Shown here in pieces: positions 37,958-48,706 of a stretch of DNA of 64,000 bases. Position numbers and translations under genes: made by a program. The stretch is from Bacillota bacterium (GTDB lineage Bacteria > Bacillota_I > Bacilli_A > RF39 > UBA660), in NCBI GenBank assembly GCA_003149915.1, contig QAMK01000031.1, positions 33,317-97,316 of the forward strand, read 5' to 3'. A model generated the notes under the pieces. It saw only the letters and a list, made by a program, of their open reading frames with translations. It had not been told where the DNA came from and did no database searches. Within the stretch, counting starts at the first letter, position 1. Every line of letters begins with the position of its first letter.

Positions 37958-39050
37958 TTACCGAACCTCCTTCAAATAACATTCTATAAAAGCATCTAGA
38001 TCACCGTCTAATACTTTTTCAACATTTGGCGTCTCATAATTGGTACGATGATCTTTTACCATCGAATACGGTTGCATAACATAACTGCGGATTTGGGAAC
38101 CAAATTCAATATTTTTGGTTTCTCCCTGAATGCTAGCAATCTTTTTTTGTTGTTCTTCTAAAGCCAGTAAATACAGTTTGTTTTTTAATATCTTCATTGC
38201 TTGTTCACGATTTTGAATTTGACTTCTTTCGTTCTGACAAGTAACGACAATCTTAGTTGGTAAATGGGTAATTCGAACGGCTGAATCGGTCGTATTGACA
38301 TGTTGTCCACCAGCGCCACTAGATCGATATACATCAATTTTCAAATCTTTCTCGTTGATTTCAATATCAGGAATCGAATCAAACACCGGCGTAACATCAA
38401 CGGAAGCAAAGGAAGTATGGCGACGATGATTGGCATCAAAAGGAGACAATCTAACCAAGCGATGAACACCTTTTTCACTCTTCAAATAACCGTATGCATA
38501 ATCTCCTTGAATCATCAAAGAGGCACTTTTAATACCCGCTTCTTCGCCATCTTGATAATCTAAAATTTGATAAGAAAAACCATGTTGTTCTAAATATCTT
38601 GCGTACATACGGTAAAGCATCCATGCCCAATCGCATGCTTCTGTACCTCCAGCACCCGAATGAATATCCAAAATACAATTTTTAGAATCATACGGTCCAT
38701 CTAGCAATAAAAGTAAGGACTCTTCATCCAAAGATTGTTGTAAAGAAGTAATATCACTCGCCACCAACTCAAGTAACTCTTGATCGACATCTCCAGAACT
38801 GAGTATTTCCAAATCGTTTGTTGCCAAATTGCGAATTTTTTCAAGCGAACCTACCATCTTTTTTAAGTTGGTAATCTTCTTTAACACATCGTTTGCACGA
38901 GCGCGATCAGACCAAAAATCAACTGCCTGCGTACTACTTTCTAACTTCTCAATTTCTTTCTTTTTGGCATCAGCGTCAAAGTGACCTCCATAAAGATTGT
39001 GCTTCTTCTACTACCGATTCCAACGTTCTTTTCATTTCATTCAAATCCAT
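37958..39050 (-). CDS. prfB: peptide chain release factor 2, expressed through a +1 programmed frameshift
   Basis: Assembled from two frames: ATG at 39048-39050 opens 24 codons ending CTT TGA. Skipping one T at 38978 joins the main frame from GAC at 38975-38977 to the stop at 37958, giving 363 residues, the normal RF2 length. The main part has the RF2 SPF tripeptide (RLSPFDANHRRHTSFASV) and the GGQ catalytic loop in SSGAGGQHVNTTDSAVRI. RF2 reads UGA and UAA. The in-frame UGA with a GGAGG just before it is the classical autoregulatory site. A caller that ignores the shift would start the gene about 90 bases too late. Confidence 0.96.
38975..38990 (-). promoter_or_regulatory. prfB +1 programmed frameshift site
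   Basis: On the minus strand GGAGG is followed by TCA, then CTT TGA C. The internal Shine-Dalgarno three bases before CTT, the slippery CTT and the TGA C context are the established RF2 frameshift elements. When RF2 is low, the ribosome slips +1 and completes RF2. Confidence 0.95.
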
Positions 39051-39184
39051 TTAAATCCCACCTTATTAAAAATAATTATAACATAACAAAATCAATTTAT
39101 GAATTACTAGGATAATTTTCATATTCATTTTATCACGGGCTTTCCCATTTCAGCAATGATGAAATGAATGACAAATGATAACAC

Positions 39185-39209
39185 AAAAAAAATAAGCAAA
39201 TGCTTATTT
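39185..39209 (-). terminator. terminator after the 430-aa membrane protein gene
   Basis: On the minus strand AAATAAGCA (39201-39209) pairs with TGCTTATTT (39190-39198), followed by T. It overlaps the last base of the gene. Confidence 0.8.
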
Positions 39210-40501
39210 TATGCGGAAGTAGTATCTTGGTAAGTCTGAAAAACTTCATAAGAAACATCTCGTAAAGAGGAAACATCAGAAATACTTTGAACATCATAAC
39301 CAAGACTTTGTAATTCTTTCAACAACTCCTCTTCTGATAAATAACGATCGGAAATATCAGTCCAAGAATTCTCATCGATACTACCACTGACAACTGGAAC
39401 TAACTCTACTTGTACTCTTTGTTCTACTTCGCTAACGGTTCCTTTACTAAAAGATGGAACCAACAAAGAATAGCTTGACCAATCACTCCAAATCATCGTC
39501 GTGTCTAGACGAGTTGCATTTTCACTCGGAGCAACTGCATAATAATCACTTTCATTCGTAGTCGTTACATTGTAATATCTAGCAGCATATGTCTTAGTGC
39601 TATCATCTCTTTTAGCACCCATAACAGGAGCAACTAAATAATATGTATTTTCATCGTCCGGATTAGTAGAACCAGATGGATAATAATACTTTGGTCCATC
39701 TTCTTCGTTTTGAATGTACCATTTATAGGCATAATTTTGAGAAACTTCTTTAAATGGATAATTAGAATCCGGAGTATCTTTATAATATTCAATTACTTTT
39801 TCACAATCTGTTTGATTGTATGGATAATAACTCTTCACATCACCAGACCATTTAAATAATTGAGTACGATACCGATAATAGGTTGTTTCTTTCACAACTT
39901 TATATTCCAATTCTTCAGGAATTTCATCTTGCCAATACGTTTGTGCCTCACCAAAAACAACATCACTAGTATCTAAACGAGCAGCCTTATATGTAAAGTT
40001 TACTCTTGCATTTGTCTTATCGATAATTTCAGACTCATCTTCAATCTGAACTTGAGAACCAACGGCAACAGTCGTTTTATCATCACATGCAAGCGAAACC
40101 TCAAAGTGATAATTACCACTTTCTAATTTACAAACTCTAACATACGTATTGGCACCATCACATTTATTATAATATTTGACATCTGAAATTAAGTGTTCTC
40201 TCTTGATTGTATCCAAAGTAACGTTAATACATTCTCCAACAGCAGACGGCAATTTCGTCGCATCAAAATCAAAATACGTTTTGGCACTAGAAAGCAAATA
40301 ATCAGATGGAAGAGTAGAACCCTCTTTTTCAAATGGATCAATTTGGCTAACTTCATAAGCGTTAATTCCAAATGTAACAATTAAACAAATAGAAACTGTC
40401 AAAACAATTAAAAGACCAATTTTGTACCCTCTCAATATTTTACGACTTGAGTAATTTGAAGAATCATTCAAATCATTTGTATAATTCATACCATTATTCA
40501 T
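39209..40501 (-). CDS. single-pass membrane-anchored extracellular protein, unknown
   Basis: A 430-residue protein. About 24 N-terminal residues face the cytosol, one hydrophobic helix follows (IGLLIVLTVSICLIVTFGINAY, about 28-49), and the rest should be extracellular. The outer part is rich in Tyr, Asp, Ser and Thr and has repeated short strands such as YYAVAP, YYLVAP and YYYRYRT. It has no sorting signal, so the N-terminal helix is the anchor. No family is recognised. GGGTGATCAT precedes the ATG. It is monocistronic, next to an IS30 element and upstream of another surface-type gene. Confidence 0.6.
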   Translation of the reverse strand: MNNGMNYTNDLNDSSNYSSRKILRGYKIGLLIVLTVSICLIVTFGINAYEVSQIDPFEKEGSTLPSDYLLSSAKTYFDFDATKLPSAVGECINVTLDTIKREHLISDVKYYNKCDGANTYVRVCKLESGNYHFEVSLACDDKTTVAVGSQVQIEDESEIIDKTNARVNFTYKAARLDTSDVVFGEAQTYWQDEIPEELEYKVVKETTYYRYRTQLFKWSGDVKSYYPYNQTDCEKVIEYYKDTPDSNYPFKEVSQNYAYKWYIQNEEDGPKYYYPSGSTNPDDENTYYLVAPVMGAKRDDSTKTYAARYYNVTTTNESDYYAVAPSENATRLDTTMIWSDWSSYSLLVPSFSKGTVSEVEQRVQVELVPVVSGSIDENSWTDISDRYLSEEELLKELQSLGYDVQSISDVSSLRDVSYEVFQTYQDTTSA

Positions 40502-40607
40502 ATGATCACCCTATCATCCCAATTATATTCTAATATAAATATATCATGTGACCACTAATTTTACAAGAAACAAAAGAACTTTATTTTATAAATGCAAATG
40601 GAAATAA

Positions 40608-41780
40608 TAAGTGTCCGCACATCTAATTACCTAAATGTAAGTTAATTTATTGATTTAATAATAACATGTTTGAACTTTTGTAGTCAAACATGGCACGAGG
40701 ATAATTATTGATCCAATCTTCTATTTTCTTTATAAAAGATGTTTTGATATTTGCGATATCCGTTCCTTTTGGAATCCATCTTCTAATCAGTCTATTATTA
40801 TTTTCATTACTTCCTCGTTCTCCCGAACAATATGGATGAGCATAATAAATTTTTACTCTAATTCCTTTCTTTCTACAGGATTTTTCTATCCCTTCGTACC
40901 CCATAAATTCTACACCATTATCAAATGTTATTGACTTAAAAATTTGATAAAATTTACTGCCATATTTTCTTTCCAGTTTATCTAATGCTCTGGCTATTGT
41001 TTCTGTCTTTTTATTTGATAATTTCATTATAATTTCTTGTCTCGTTTTTCTTTCTGTTAAAGTAAATAGAACTGTTTTAGTTCCTTGTTTTCCTACAACT
41101 AGGTCACCTTCCCAATGTCCATATACTTCTCGTGTTTCAACTTCTTTTGGTCTATGTTCTATACTTTTTTCTGCTGGAACTTGTTTGGATACTCGTTTTT
41201 CTTCGTTTTTACTTTTCTTTTTCTTTTTATAAATTATTTTACCTGCTTTTACTTTCGTAAATAAATTGCCTTCTTTGATTGCATTTCTTATTGTCTTACC
41301 ACAAACCTCAACTTCAAAACCTTTATTTTTCAACTCTTTAGATATTACTTCTGGCGATTTATGTCCTTTTACTATTTCATTTTCTATATATTCTACTAAT
41401 TTGATATCTTTATCCAATTTCATCTCTGGCCCTTTTCCTGTTTTGTTATAATCATATTTTTCTTGGGCTATCATCGCACTATATTCTTCTTTTTCTTCCC
41501 ACTCATATCCTCTAACAATTACTTTTCCTCTTTTGATTTCTCTTCTTATTGTTCTTTCACTTTTATGCAATAATATAGCTATTTCACTGATTCTTCTATG
41601 TTCTTTATTATACCATCTTTCTATCATTGTTCTTTCTGCATATGTTAGGTGTTTATATTTTTTCTCTTTTTTGTTATAATGTAAAAGACACATATTTTTA
41701 CCTCCAATGTTTGTTTAGTCACTTACATTGTATCATAGGTAACTCTATGTGTCTTTTTTTATGCCCTTACCGGACACTTA
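40608..41780 (-). mobile_element. complete IS30-family insertion sequence
   Basis: The terminal inverted repeats share TAAGTGTCCG at 40608-40617 and CGGACACTTA at 41771-41780, with a further match after a gap (ACAT, then TTACCTA and AATGTAAGT in both). One full transposase gene lies inside, about 1.17 kb in all. The 16-mer AACTTTATTTTATAAA occurs on both sides, 15 and 14 bases outside the ends. A short target duplication is not clear. Confidence 0.8.
40647..41693 (-). CDS. IS30-family transposase
   Basis: A 348-residue transposase. The N-terminal helix-turn-helix (ISEIAILLHKSERTIRREIKRG) is followed by the DDE catalytic core: EGDLVVG, FDNGVEF, and the IS30 signature ERGSNENNNRLIRRWIPKGTDI. 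All three acidic residues are present and the frame is intact, so it may be active. It starts after GGAGGTAAAAAT. It fills nearly the whole element. Confidence 0.95.
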   Translation of the reverse strand: MCLLHYNKKEKKYKHLTYAERTMIERWYNKEHRRISEIAILLHKSERTIRREIKRGKVIVRGYEWEEKEEYSAMIAQEKYDYNKTGKGPEMKLDKDIKLVEYIENEIVKGHKSPEVISKELKNKGFEVEVCGKTIRNAIKEGNLFTKVKAGKIIYKKKKKSKNEEKRVSKQVPAEKSIEHRPKEVETREVYGHWEGDLVVGKQGTKTVLFTLTERKTRQEIIMKLSNKKTETIARALDKLERKYGSKFYQIFKSITFDNGVEFMGYEGIEKSCRKKGIRVKIYYAHPYCSGERGSNENNNRLIRRWIPKGTDIANIKTSFIKKIEDWINNYPRAMFDYKSSNMLLLNQ

Positions 41781-41859
41781 ATTTTTCAATTTGTAACTTT
41801 ATTTTATAAAATAATAATTAAAAATTTGACAAGTCACTTGCCGATTCCACAAAAAGATA

Positions 41860-42387
41860 CTATAAATGTTTGATTTTTTCCTCCAACAGTGGATTTGCTT
41901 TTACAAAGGTATTGGTTTCTTCATCATAATCATACCCTAAAGAAAGAGCAATTCTTGAACTAATTCTCTCTTTTGTAATATCAGTAATACTTATAAAAAA
42001 GGTATCAGGGTTAGCAAATATCTTTTCTTCCGCTAATTGCACAGCCATTTTAGCATATCCTTTTCTACGATATTTAGGTAAAGTAGCTACAGTAATATCT
42101 GTGATTTTTTTATTTTTTTGAATAGCATTAATACAGGAAACAGGGATTCCATTGATTAATAGTAAGTACTCTGTAGATGCTAATTCTAAAGGAGAGCTTT
42201 GCCTTTTCGTAGCCACAAAATATTCAAAATCCGATTTATCTTTTTGCTCAATTACTGGGAGTTGCTTAAAAATACAAGACATTTGATATCTGCGTTTCCA
42301 ATCAATACCAGCAGCTTCTTGTACAAATAAATAATCCAATTTCAAACTATTCTCGTCATCATTTGATATTTCTACTAATGTAACCAT
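41860..42387 (-). CDS. GNAT-family N-acetyltransferase
   Basis: A 175-residue protein with the GNAT acetyl-CoA loop VATLPKYRRKGYAKMAVQLAEE and a C-terminal LGYDYDEETNTF strand. The acyl acceptor is unknown. I chose the ATG at 42385-42387 with AAAGGGGA upstream; a longer frame has no binding site. It lies between the IS30 element and the large surface-protein gene, in an accessory-looking stretch. Confidence 0.8.
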   Translation of the reverse strand: MVTLVEISNDDENSLKLDYLFVQEAAGIDWKRRYQMSCIFKQLPVIEQKDKSDFEYFVATKRQSSPLELASTEYLLLINGIPVSCINAIQKNKKITDITVATLPKYRRKGYAKMAVQLAEEKIFANPDTFFISITDITKERISSRIALSLGYDYDEETNTFVKANPLLEEKIKHL

Positions 42388-42601
42388 AATTATAATCCCC
42401 TTTGTTTGCAAAGTATTATACTTTAAATACGAATCCGTGTCAAAGAAAATCAATATAAACACTTATTTTAGAAGAATTTTTAAAATACTAAATAAGAAAC
42501 ACTATCGATACTAGATCAGTCACCAAAAGATATTTATAACACTTTATTGGATTTTCTATCAACTTTATTAAAAAAAACAAAAGGTACTTCAAAAGTACCT
42601 T

Positions 42602-45600
42602 TTATCCTAATGAACCTGAATTGAAAACAACATTGAAAATAAATTGTTTTTCTTCACCTTGAAACTGATAAGTAACTGTAGAACGTACGGAAGCTGAATT
42701 AACATTCAAAACACCTGGAGAATAAGAAATGGTAAATGTCAAAGAAGATGTTTCGCCAGGCAACACGTCCATTTTATCCAAACTTGCATCAATAGAATCA
42801 ATTTTATTACTTCCTGATAAAGTTTCTGTCTCTACAACACCATCTCGCATCGCAAGTAACGTATCATTTTTAAATTGTACAGTATACTGAATTGGTCCAG
42901 TCGAATGTCCCCACATCCAAATTGGTGTATTCAAAGTAAGTGTGTACTCATTTCCATTCCAGACTTCGGAATCTACAGATAGACCATAATCAGCCAAGTT
43001 TTGATCAGTTGAGATATATCCACCATTTTCTGTTTCCACTGGTGTGACAGGAAGAGCAATCCCTTCATATTTTGGCAAGGTTGTAACAGAAATCGTTTGT
43101 TTGATAGAATTTCCAGCATTGTCATAAACCGTAACGCCCATTTCATATCCAGTCTCTTTCTCTAAATTAGAGCAAAGATAACTAGTCTCTGTCGTTAAAT
43201 CACTAGAAATACCATTGCCGCAATCGTAGATGTAACCTTGAATTTCGCTTCGTTCGGAATCTTCACCAACATCTTTTGCATCAATATTTAAACGTGCTTG
43301 ATTATAATCCAAATCAGAAATAGTAATTTCATTGATTTCTGGAACAAGTGGATCAATTTTAGTAACTTCAAAGGCACTCGTCTGGGAATTATATCCATCG
43401 CTTACCATAAAGTAAAACATTCCATTTTGTTGATACAAATACGTCTGTGAAAAATCTGTAATTTGATGCCAGTCCCCATCCGGACTAGTCGTACTATAAT
43501 AATAGGTTTCTCCAGGATTACTTTGATAACTAACAGAAACGACTTTCTGTGGTGCCCACTTATCAGCACCAGAAGTTAAAGAAACAACGCCAAAATCATT
43601 CGTAGTGACATGATTACAAATTGGCTCTGATTTATTTCCAGCATTATCTTCTACTTGAACACAAATATTGTAATCTGTAGAATTTTTAAGACCCAAGAAA
43701 ATATAGACACCATGCGTTTGAGGAGAAGACCAAGAAGCGCCTCCATCAGACGAATAATAATATGCTTTAATACCAGAATCAGAATCCGTTGCATCTACTT
43801 TAATAGAAATAGAACTTGTCGTTGTATCACCAGAATCATCTAAGTTAATGACCGGTGGCACATTATCTAAAAGATATGGTGGAGATGCAATCTCTAAAAC
43901 GTTACCAGCACGATCTTGTGCTCTTACAAGGATATAATAACTTCCCGTTTTTTCTGATAACGTCAATTGAATCGTCTTTGAAAGCTCAGACAAATCACTC
44001 ACATCTGTCCAATTGCTAATAGATTCAAATGAAGTAGCGTCTGAAATAGCATAAGAAATGGAATTCAAACCAACATTATCACTTACCGTAAACGATACAG
44101 AATATTCTTGATGATAATTTTCATCGTTATTAGCAAAAGAGACAGTAGGCTTTTGACGGTCAATATTATCGATTGTCAAAACGAATTCTTTGCTGTAATT
44201 AAATCCATCCGTATAACGGAATATAATCGTAGTATTTTCATAGACATCCATTGGCAATATACAAGAGGAAAACTCATTTGTATCGCCCTTTTTACATTGT
44301 AATTCAAACTCATCATAAGAGTTGTTAATTGTTACCTGAACAGAACTATTGATCAATTCTCTAGAAGATACTGAAATATCTGGCACTGGAAGTTCTAACA
44401 ATGCTACTTCTTTTTGAATCGTTAAAACATTGCCCGCCTCATCGGAAACAGCAATTACCAATTGATGAGTACCACTAACAACTTGTGTAAATTCTCCCGT
44501 TTCCTGCCATTCACCATTATCCAACTGATAACGATAAATTAATCGATCAGATGCAGTAACATTATCTGTTGTCGTACCAGAAACAGAAATACTATTTGTC
44601 GTCACACTGATTTCTGGCTCATAAAGATTCGGCTCTTGTTTATCAATATTGGAAATTTCTTGTGACAATTCTTTGCCATAATTACCATGTTCATCATCAT
44701 AACGAATCAATACAGTTGTATTCTGTGAAACAACAATTTGATGATTGCTTACTTCAATCCAATTATTTCCCTGATCTATACTATAGAAAAGAGATAAATC
44801 TGAGTTATTTTCTAACGTTATTGTAACATCTTGATTTGTGATTTGAGTAGGTGCAATCAAATCGATTACAGGTGTTGGAATAGATTCAGTCGTAACAACA
44901 GTCTTAACTGTACGAATATTACCAGCCTCATCTATTGCTTGTACAAAAATAGTATAAGCAGTATTTGCTTTTAGCCCATCAAAAACAGCACTAGATTGAA
45001 ATTCACCATCATCAATTGCATACGAATACTTCAAATTTTCATCAGATGTTACATCATCCGTTGTACTTGCAGATACAGTAATTTGATAAGTATTTACTTC
45101 AAATGTAGGTTGAAACTCTTCTGGAGGAGTAATATCTGGTGGAGGTGTTGGGGTTGGTGTCGGTGTTGGAACCGGTGTTGGTGTAGGTGTTGGCTCAACC
45201 GTCGGACTTGGTGTTGGTTCAATAGTTGGAACTGGAGTTGGTTCAACCGTTGGAACTGGAGTTGGTTCAATAGTTGGAACTGGTGTTGGTCTTGAAGGTT
45301 TCGTCGGAGGAGTCGGAGTTGGTGTGCTAGGAACTGGTGATGGCGTAGGCTCAAGCGGTATCTCCTCTTCATCACTTTCAAATTTTGCAACCAAAGTAAT
45401 GTCACTAGTAATGGAATCAGAAAAATCAAACAAACGATTGTCTACATACCATCCAGAAAACGTAAATCCATCCTTTTGTGGTTCTGCTGGTGGAGAAAGT
45501 CTACTACCATCATCAACAATTGCTTGATTAATAATTTCTCCATCTACAACAAATCGAACAGTATACTTTGCATACTCAATGGCTTCCCATTTAGCAACAA

Positions 45601-45868
45601 GTGTAATATTAGAAGTTACTTTTGTACTAAAATCAAAAGGTTCGTCATTATAGTACCATCCAACAAAGCGATATCCTTCACGACTTGGTTCTTCTGTTGG
45701 TAAAGAGACAGTACCATCTTTTTGAATATCAACATCATAACTTTCATTATAAGACTGAAACGTTATCGTTACTTCATCTGATTTCTAAAAAAAAACAAAA
45801 AAGCAGAAAATCAAAAGCAAAATTAAGATAATCAAGATAAAAACAAAACTTTTCTTTCTATCTTTCAT
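42602..45868 (-). pseudogene. large Ig-like/InlB-repeat surface protein gene broken by an in-frame amber codon
   Basis: The natural start is ATG at 45866-45868 with AGAGGTGG upstream. 27 codons encode a basic N-terminus and a hydrophobic helix (MKDRKKSFVFILIILILLL...), then TAG at 45785-45787. The same frame continues for about 1060 codons to 42602. It encodes two InlB-B/Flg_new-like repeats ([34 protein letters not shown]), a Pro-Thr-rich linker of TPTP/TVEPTP units, and at least six Ig-like repeats with DxAGN motifs. It ends in a beta-rich domain without LPXTG. There is no ATG, GTG or TTG between the TAG and codon 146. Shifting the nine-T tract next to the TAG does not restore an open frame, so this is a point nonsense change, recoding, or sequencing error. 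Confidence 0.7.
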
Positions 45869-46052
45869 TTACATCCACCTCTACGATAAAACCATTATAA
45901 CAGAAAAAACAGAAAAATAAAATATACAACATATCCACATTTAGTACATTCCATATATATTTGTTTACAAAATATTATTTTTTATGCCGCTAAATTAATT
46001 TTTTTAATCATAAAAACAAGTATCTTTTAAACCTCAAAAAATTCAAGCAAAC

Positions 46053-46076
46053 AAAAAAGAGATTAGACGAAATCTA
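46053..46076 (-). terminator. weak terminator after the S66 peptidase gene
   Basis: On the minus strand AGATT and AATCT (46071-46075, 46060-46064) form a short stem followed by CTTTTTT. It lies two bases past the stop. The stem is short, so confidence is modest. Confidence 0.45.
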
Positions 46077-46078
46077 TT

Positions 46079-47092
46079 CTATTTTAACTCAAATGACATT
46101 TTTCCAACCCCATTTTCAACATCAATGGTTGCAATTGAACCATTGATAATCGTAAAACAAGGTCCTTTATGAGAGATGTCTGCATCATAGATAACAGAAA
46201 TAGAAAGATGTCCTAAAACACTATCTAACAAACATTTTTTCGTATCATAACCATAATAAGATTCCATTTTTCCGAACCTACCAAAAATGACACCTATACA
46301 ATCTTCAAAGTATCCTAACTCCTGAAATTTCCACAACACTCGAATCGTCTCTTCCATCGTAAGTTCACAATTATCAAAATACCAAATGATGCCATTCTTT
46401 GAATAGCGTCTATGAAATTCTTGAAAGCCATCGTATTTCGTTCCGGCAAGTTCAGCAATAATATCAAAACATCCACCAATGATTCTACCATGTAAATGTA
46501 CAGGCTTTTCATCCAAAGTATTCCAATACACTTTTTGATCAAGTTGATATCCTTCTAACCCAGTTACCATCGGTACAAATTCATTCTGATACATATCGTA
46601 ACTTTTTTGTAAAATTAAATTACCTGTTAAAAATTCTAAAAAAGTCAATTCACTTTGGTGTAGTTCCAATGCGCCAAAGTTGCTATAATTATGGCCATAT
46701 ATAGTAGCAATATCATATTTTGTCGTAATCGAATACAAAAGACCAGTAGGATCAGAAAAACCTGCTACAAATTTTGGATGAGAAACAAGTAAAGAAAAAT
46801 CAACAAATGGCAATATCTCTACTAAAAAATCGCCACCATCGCAACACAAAATACAATCCACATCATCAGAAGAAAACATATCATTAATTTCCTTAGCCCT
46901 ATCTTGTGCAGAAGCACTTCGTCCCATTTGACAAGAAAATAAATTTTTAGAAAGAACAAGTTCAAATCCTTGCGACAGAAAATACTTTTCTGCTTGTAAC
47001 AAACGCTGGTTCGATAATTTTTCACCACCACTTGCAGAAGGCGTTGGAACACCAATACAATTTCCCTTTTGAATAAATTTTGGATATTTCAT
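46079..47092 (-). CDS. S66-family LD-carboxypeptidase / MccF-like protein
   Basis: A 337-residue protein with the S66 nucleophile motif GFSDPT (GYSDxT in the family), the upstream CDGGDFLVEILPFVDF segment, and a C-terminal DADISHKGPCFTIINGS carrying the likely catalytic His. Members cleave LD-bonds in murein tetrapeptides during recycling or hydrolyse microcin C-type compounds; sequence alone does not choose between them. No signal peptide, so cytosolic. The start follows AGGAGGATTTT. It is monocistronic. Confidence 0.85.
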   Translation of the reverse strand: MKYPKFIQKGNCIGVPTPSASGGEKLSNQRLLQAEKYFLSQGFELVLSKNLFSCQMGRSASAQDRAKEINDMFSSDDVDCILCCDGGDFLVEILPFVDFSLLVSHPKFVAGFSDPTGLLYSITTKYDIATIYGHNYSNFGALELHQSELTFLEFLTGNLILQKSYDMYQNEFVPMVTGLEGYQLDQKVYWNTLDEKPVHLHGRIIGGCFDIIAELAGTKYDGFQEFHRRYSKNGIIWYFDNCELTMEETIRVLWKFQELGYFEDCIGVIFGRFGKMESYYGYDTKKCLLDSVLGHLSISVIYDADISHKGPCFTIINGSIATIDVENGVGKMSFELK

Positions 47093-47151
47093 AAAATCCT
47101 CCTAGTTCATTATCTACATGTATCATAACAAACCAATAATTCTTAGTCAAA

Positions 47152-47182
47152 CAAAAAACAGATATTGATTTTATTCAATATC
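47152..47182 (-). terminator. terminator after the diaminopentanoate-dehydrogenase-like gene
   Basis: On the minus strand GATATTGA (47175-47182) pairs with TCAATATC (47161-47168), followed by TGTTTTTTG. It lies 16 bases past the stop. Confidence 0.8.
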
Positions 47183-47197
47183 CGTCAAGATAAATAT

Positions 47198-48250
47198 CTA
47201 TTTTACAATTGTTTTTAATTCACCCATACGTGATGTTGGAACAAATCCCGGCTCTGCTTTGATAACATCAGGAATTCGATTGACAACAGTAGCACAAGTT
47301 AATCTTACCGTATCTGGTTTTTCAATCACTAAAGTCGTATCTGGTTCACCATAAACAGTCCAAGCATTACGATCGAACTCATCTTTATTATAAACTTTTC
47401 CAATACATTCTGTTTCTAATGTAATACCCTCTTTGGTTTCTGTCGTAACGACGGCACTCATTCCTGTTGCCATCCCTGCTTTTACAGTCATTCCTAATGT
47501 ACTAGATTCAATATCATAATCATTAAACTGAGGAACACATTTTTGACGTTGACTAATAACTGTTAAACCTAACTTATCACAAAGCCAACCGTTAACATTC
47601 CACATATAAGAAGGCGCATAAGCTCCACTTTCAATAACCTTTTGGCGTTCTTCATCAGAAATTTCATCAGCACTAGCAACTTGTGCATTAAACTCTTCTT
47701 TTGTAAGTCCGGCGCCATGCGCTTTTGCTAACGCAATACCGTAATCTTCAACGTTATAAGAAGAACTTCCTTTAATTTTAGTAATATTATGACTTGCTCC
47801 GACAAGCGTTGTAATTAAATTTCCCCAGAAAGCATCTTGATAGCCACTTCCGGTAATAGTACAATTATTTTCTTTTGCAAGCTGATCAATTTTTGTCGTT
47901 AAAGTTGGATTAGAATTCATCGGATAAAATGCTTCTTCACAAGTTGTAATAGCATTAACTCCACATTTGGCACAAAGCATCAAAGCATCTTCAACATCTG
48001 CCAACAAACTCATTGTTGTAACAATCACACAATCCGGTTTCAATGTCATCAACATCTGTTCAGCATTGGCAACGTTTTCTACAACTACTCCTTTCTTATC
48101 AGTACCCATAATATCTCCGATATCTTTACCAATTACATTTGGATTGATGTCAACTGCTCCTACGATTTCGCCACCATTATCGATTACATAACGCATCGTA
48201 TAAACACTCATCTTTCCACATCCATATTGGACTATTTTTAATCCATTCAT
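47198..48250 (-). CDS. 2,4-diaminopentanoate dehydrogenase-like NAD(P)-binding protein
   Basis: A 350-residue protein with an N-terminal Rossmann fold (VQYGCGKMSVYTMRYVIDNGGEIVGAVD), related to dihydrodipicolinate reductase. TTCEEAFYP and SGYQDAFWGNL in the middle resemble the 2,4-diaminopentanoate dehydrogenase (ornithine fermentation) group. The other genes of that pathway are absent here, so the pathway role is inferred from similarity only. GAAAGGATGATAAA precedes the ATG. It is monocistronic and the last ordinary-looking gene before the AT-rich island. Confidence 0.65.
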   Translation of the reverse strand: MNGLKIVQYGCGKMSVYTMRYVIDNGGEIVGAVDINPNVIGKDIGDIMGTDKKGVVVENVANAEQMLMTLKPDCVIVTTMSLLADVEDALMLCAKCGVNAITTCEEAFYPMNSNPTLTTKIDQLAKENNCTITGSGYQDAFWGNLITTLVGASHNITKIKGSSSYNVEDYGIALAKAHGAGLTKEEFNAQVASADEISDEERQKVIESGAYAPSYMWNVNGWLCDKLGLTVISQRQKCVPQFNDYDIESSTLGMTVKAGMATGMSAVVTTETKEGITLETECIGKVYNKDEFDRNAWTVYGEPDTTLVIEKPDTVRLTCATVVNRIPDVIKAEPGFVPTSRMGELKTIVK

Positions 48251-48706
48251 TTTATCATCCTTTCTATATTCATTATAACATTAAAAAAATAAAAACACTT
48301 TAAATAACGAAAAAAGTTATGCTTCTAAACATAACTTTACAGATAAAAACAATTTGATTCATTCTTCTAATTTGAAACTTCTTGCGTCCTCGCAAACTAC
48401 TCTATTTATCAAAGCAATTTTATTACTTTTTCCACTTCCACATGTCTGTCAATATTTAGCATTTTTTCTACTTTTCATTACTCATTTTCTTACATTACAG
48501 TATTTCTAGTTAGTTCTTTTAGTAATTACCGAACAAATTTACTCAAAATAGTTCTATCTTATATTACCTGTAACACCACTTAACCTCTTTTAAAATCGGA
48601 TTAGATGCTTAATAATAAACATTGCATTGTTTTCCACTTCTAATCCAAAGTTAAACATAGAAAAATCAAACAATAAATCTGTTTATTAATTTCAATATAT
48701 GATTTA
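48251..48706. other. 456-base intergenic region with one terminator-like hairpin
   Basis: No convincing gene. The first 50 bases hold the upstream region of the dehydrogenase-like gene. On the minus strand AAAGTTATG (48330-48338) and CATAACTTT (48313-48321) form a stem followed by T, a terminator for minus-strand transcription from the island. A 17-codon frame (MLNIDRHVEVEKVIKLL) within it looks like a fragment. The rest is AT-rich with no recognised content. Confidence 0.5.

Noticed and set aside
45094..45429. A His/Leu/Gln/Arg-rich 111-codon frame in the surface-protein gene.
   Set aside because: It is a frame shadow of the Pro-Thr repeat linker; low complexity and no ribosome site.
45787..45795. 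Phase variation of the surface protein by change of the nine-T tract.
   Set aside because: Lengths of 7, 8, 10 and 11 T all run into other stops within a few codons; length change by three keeps the TAG.
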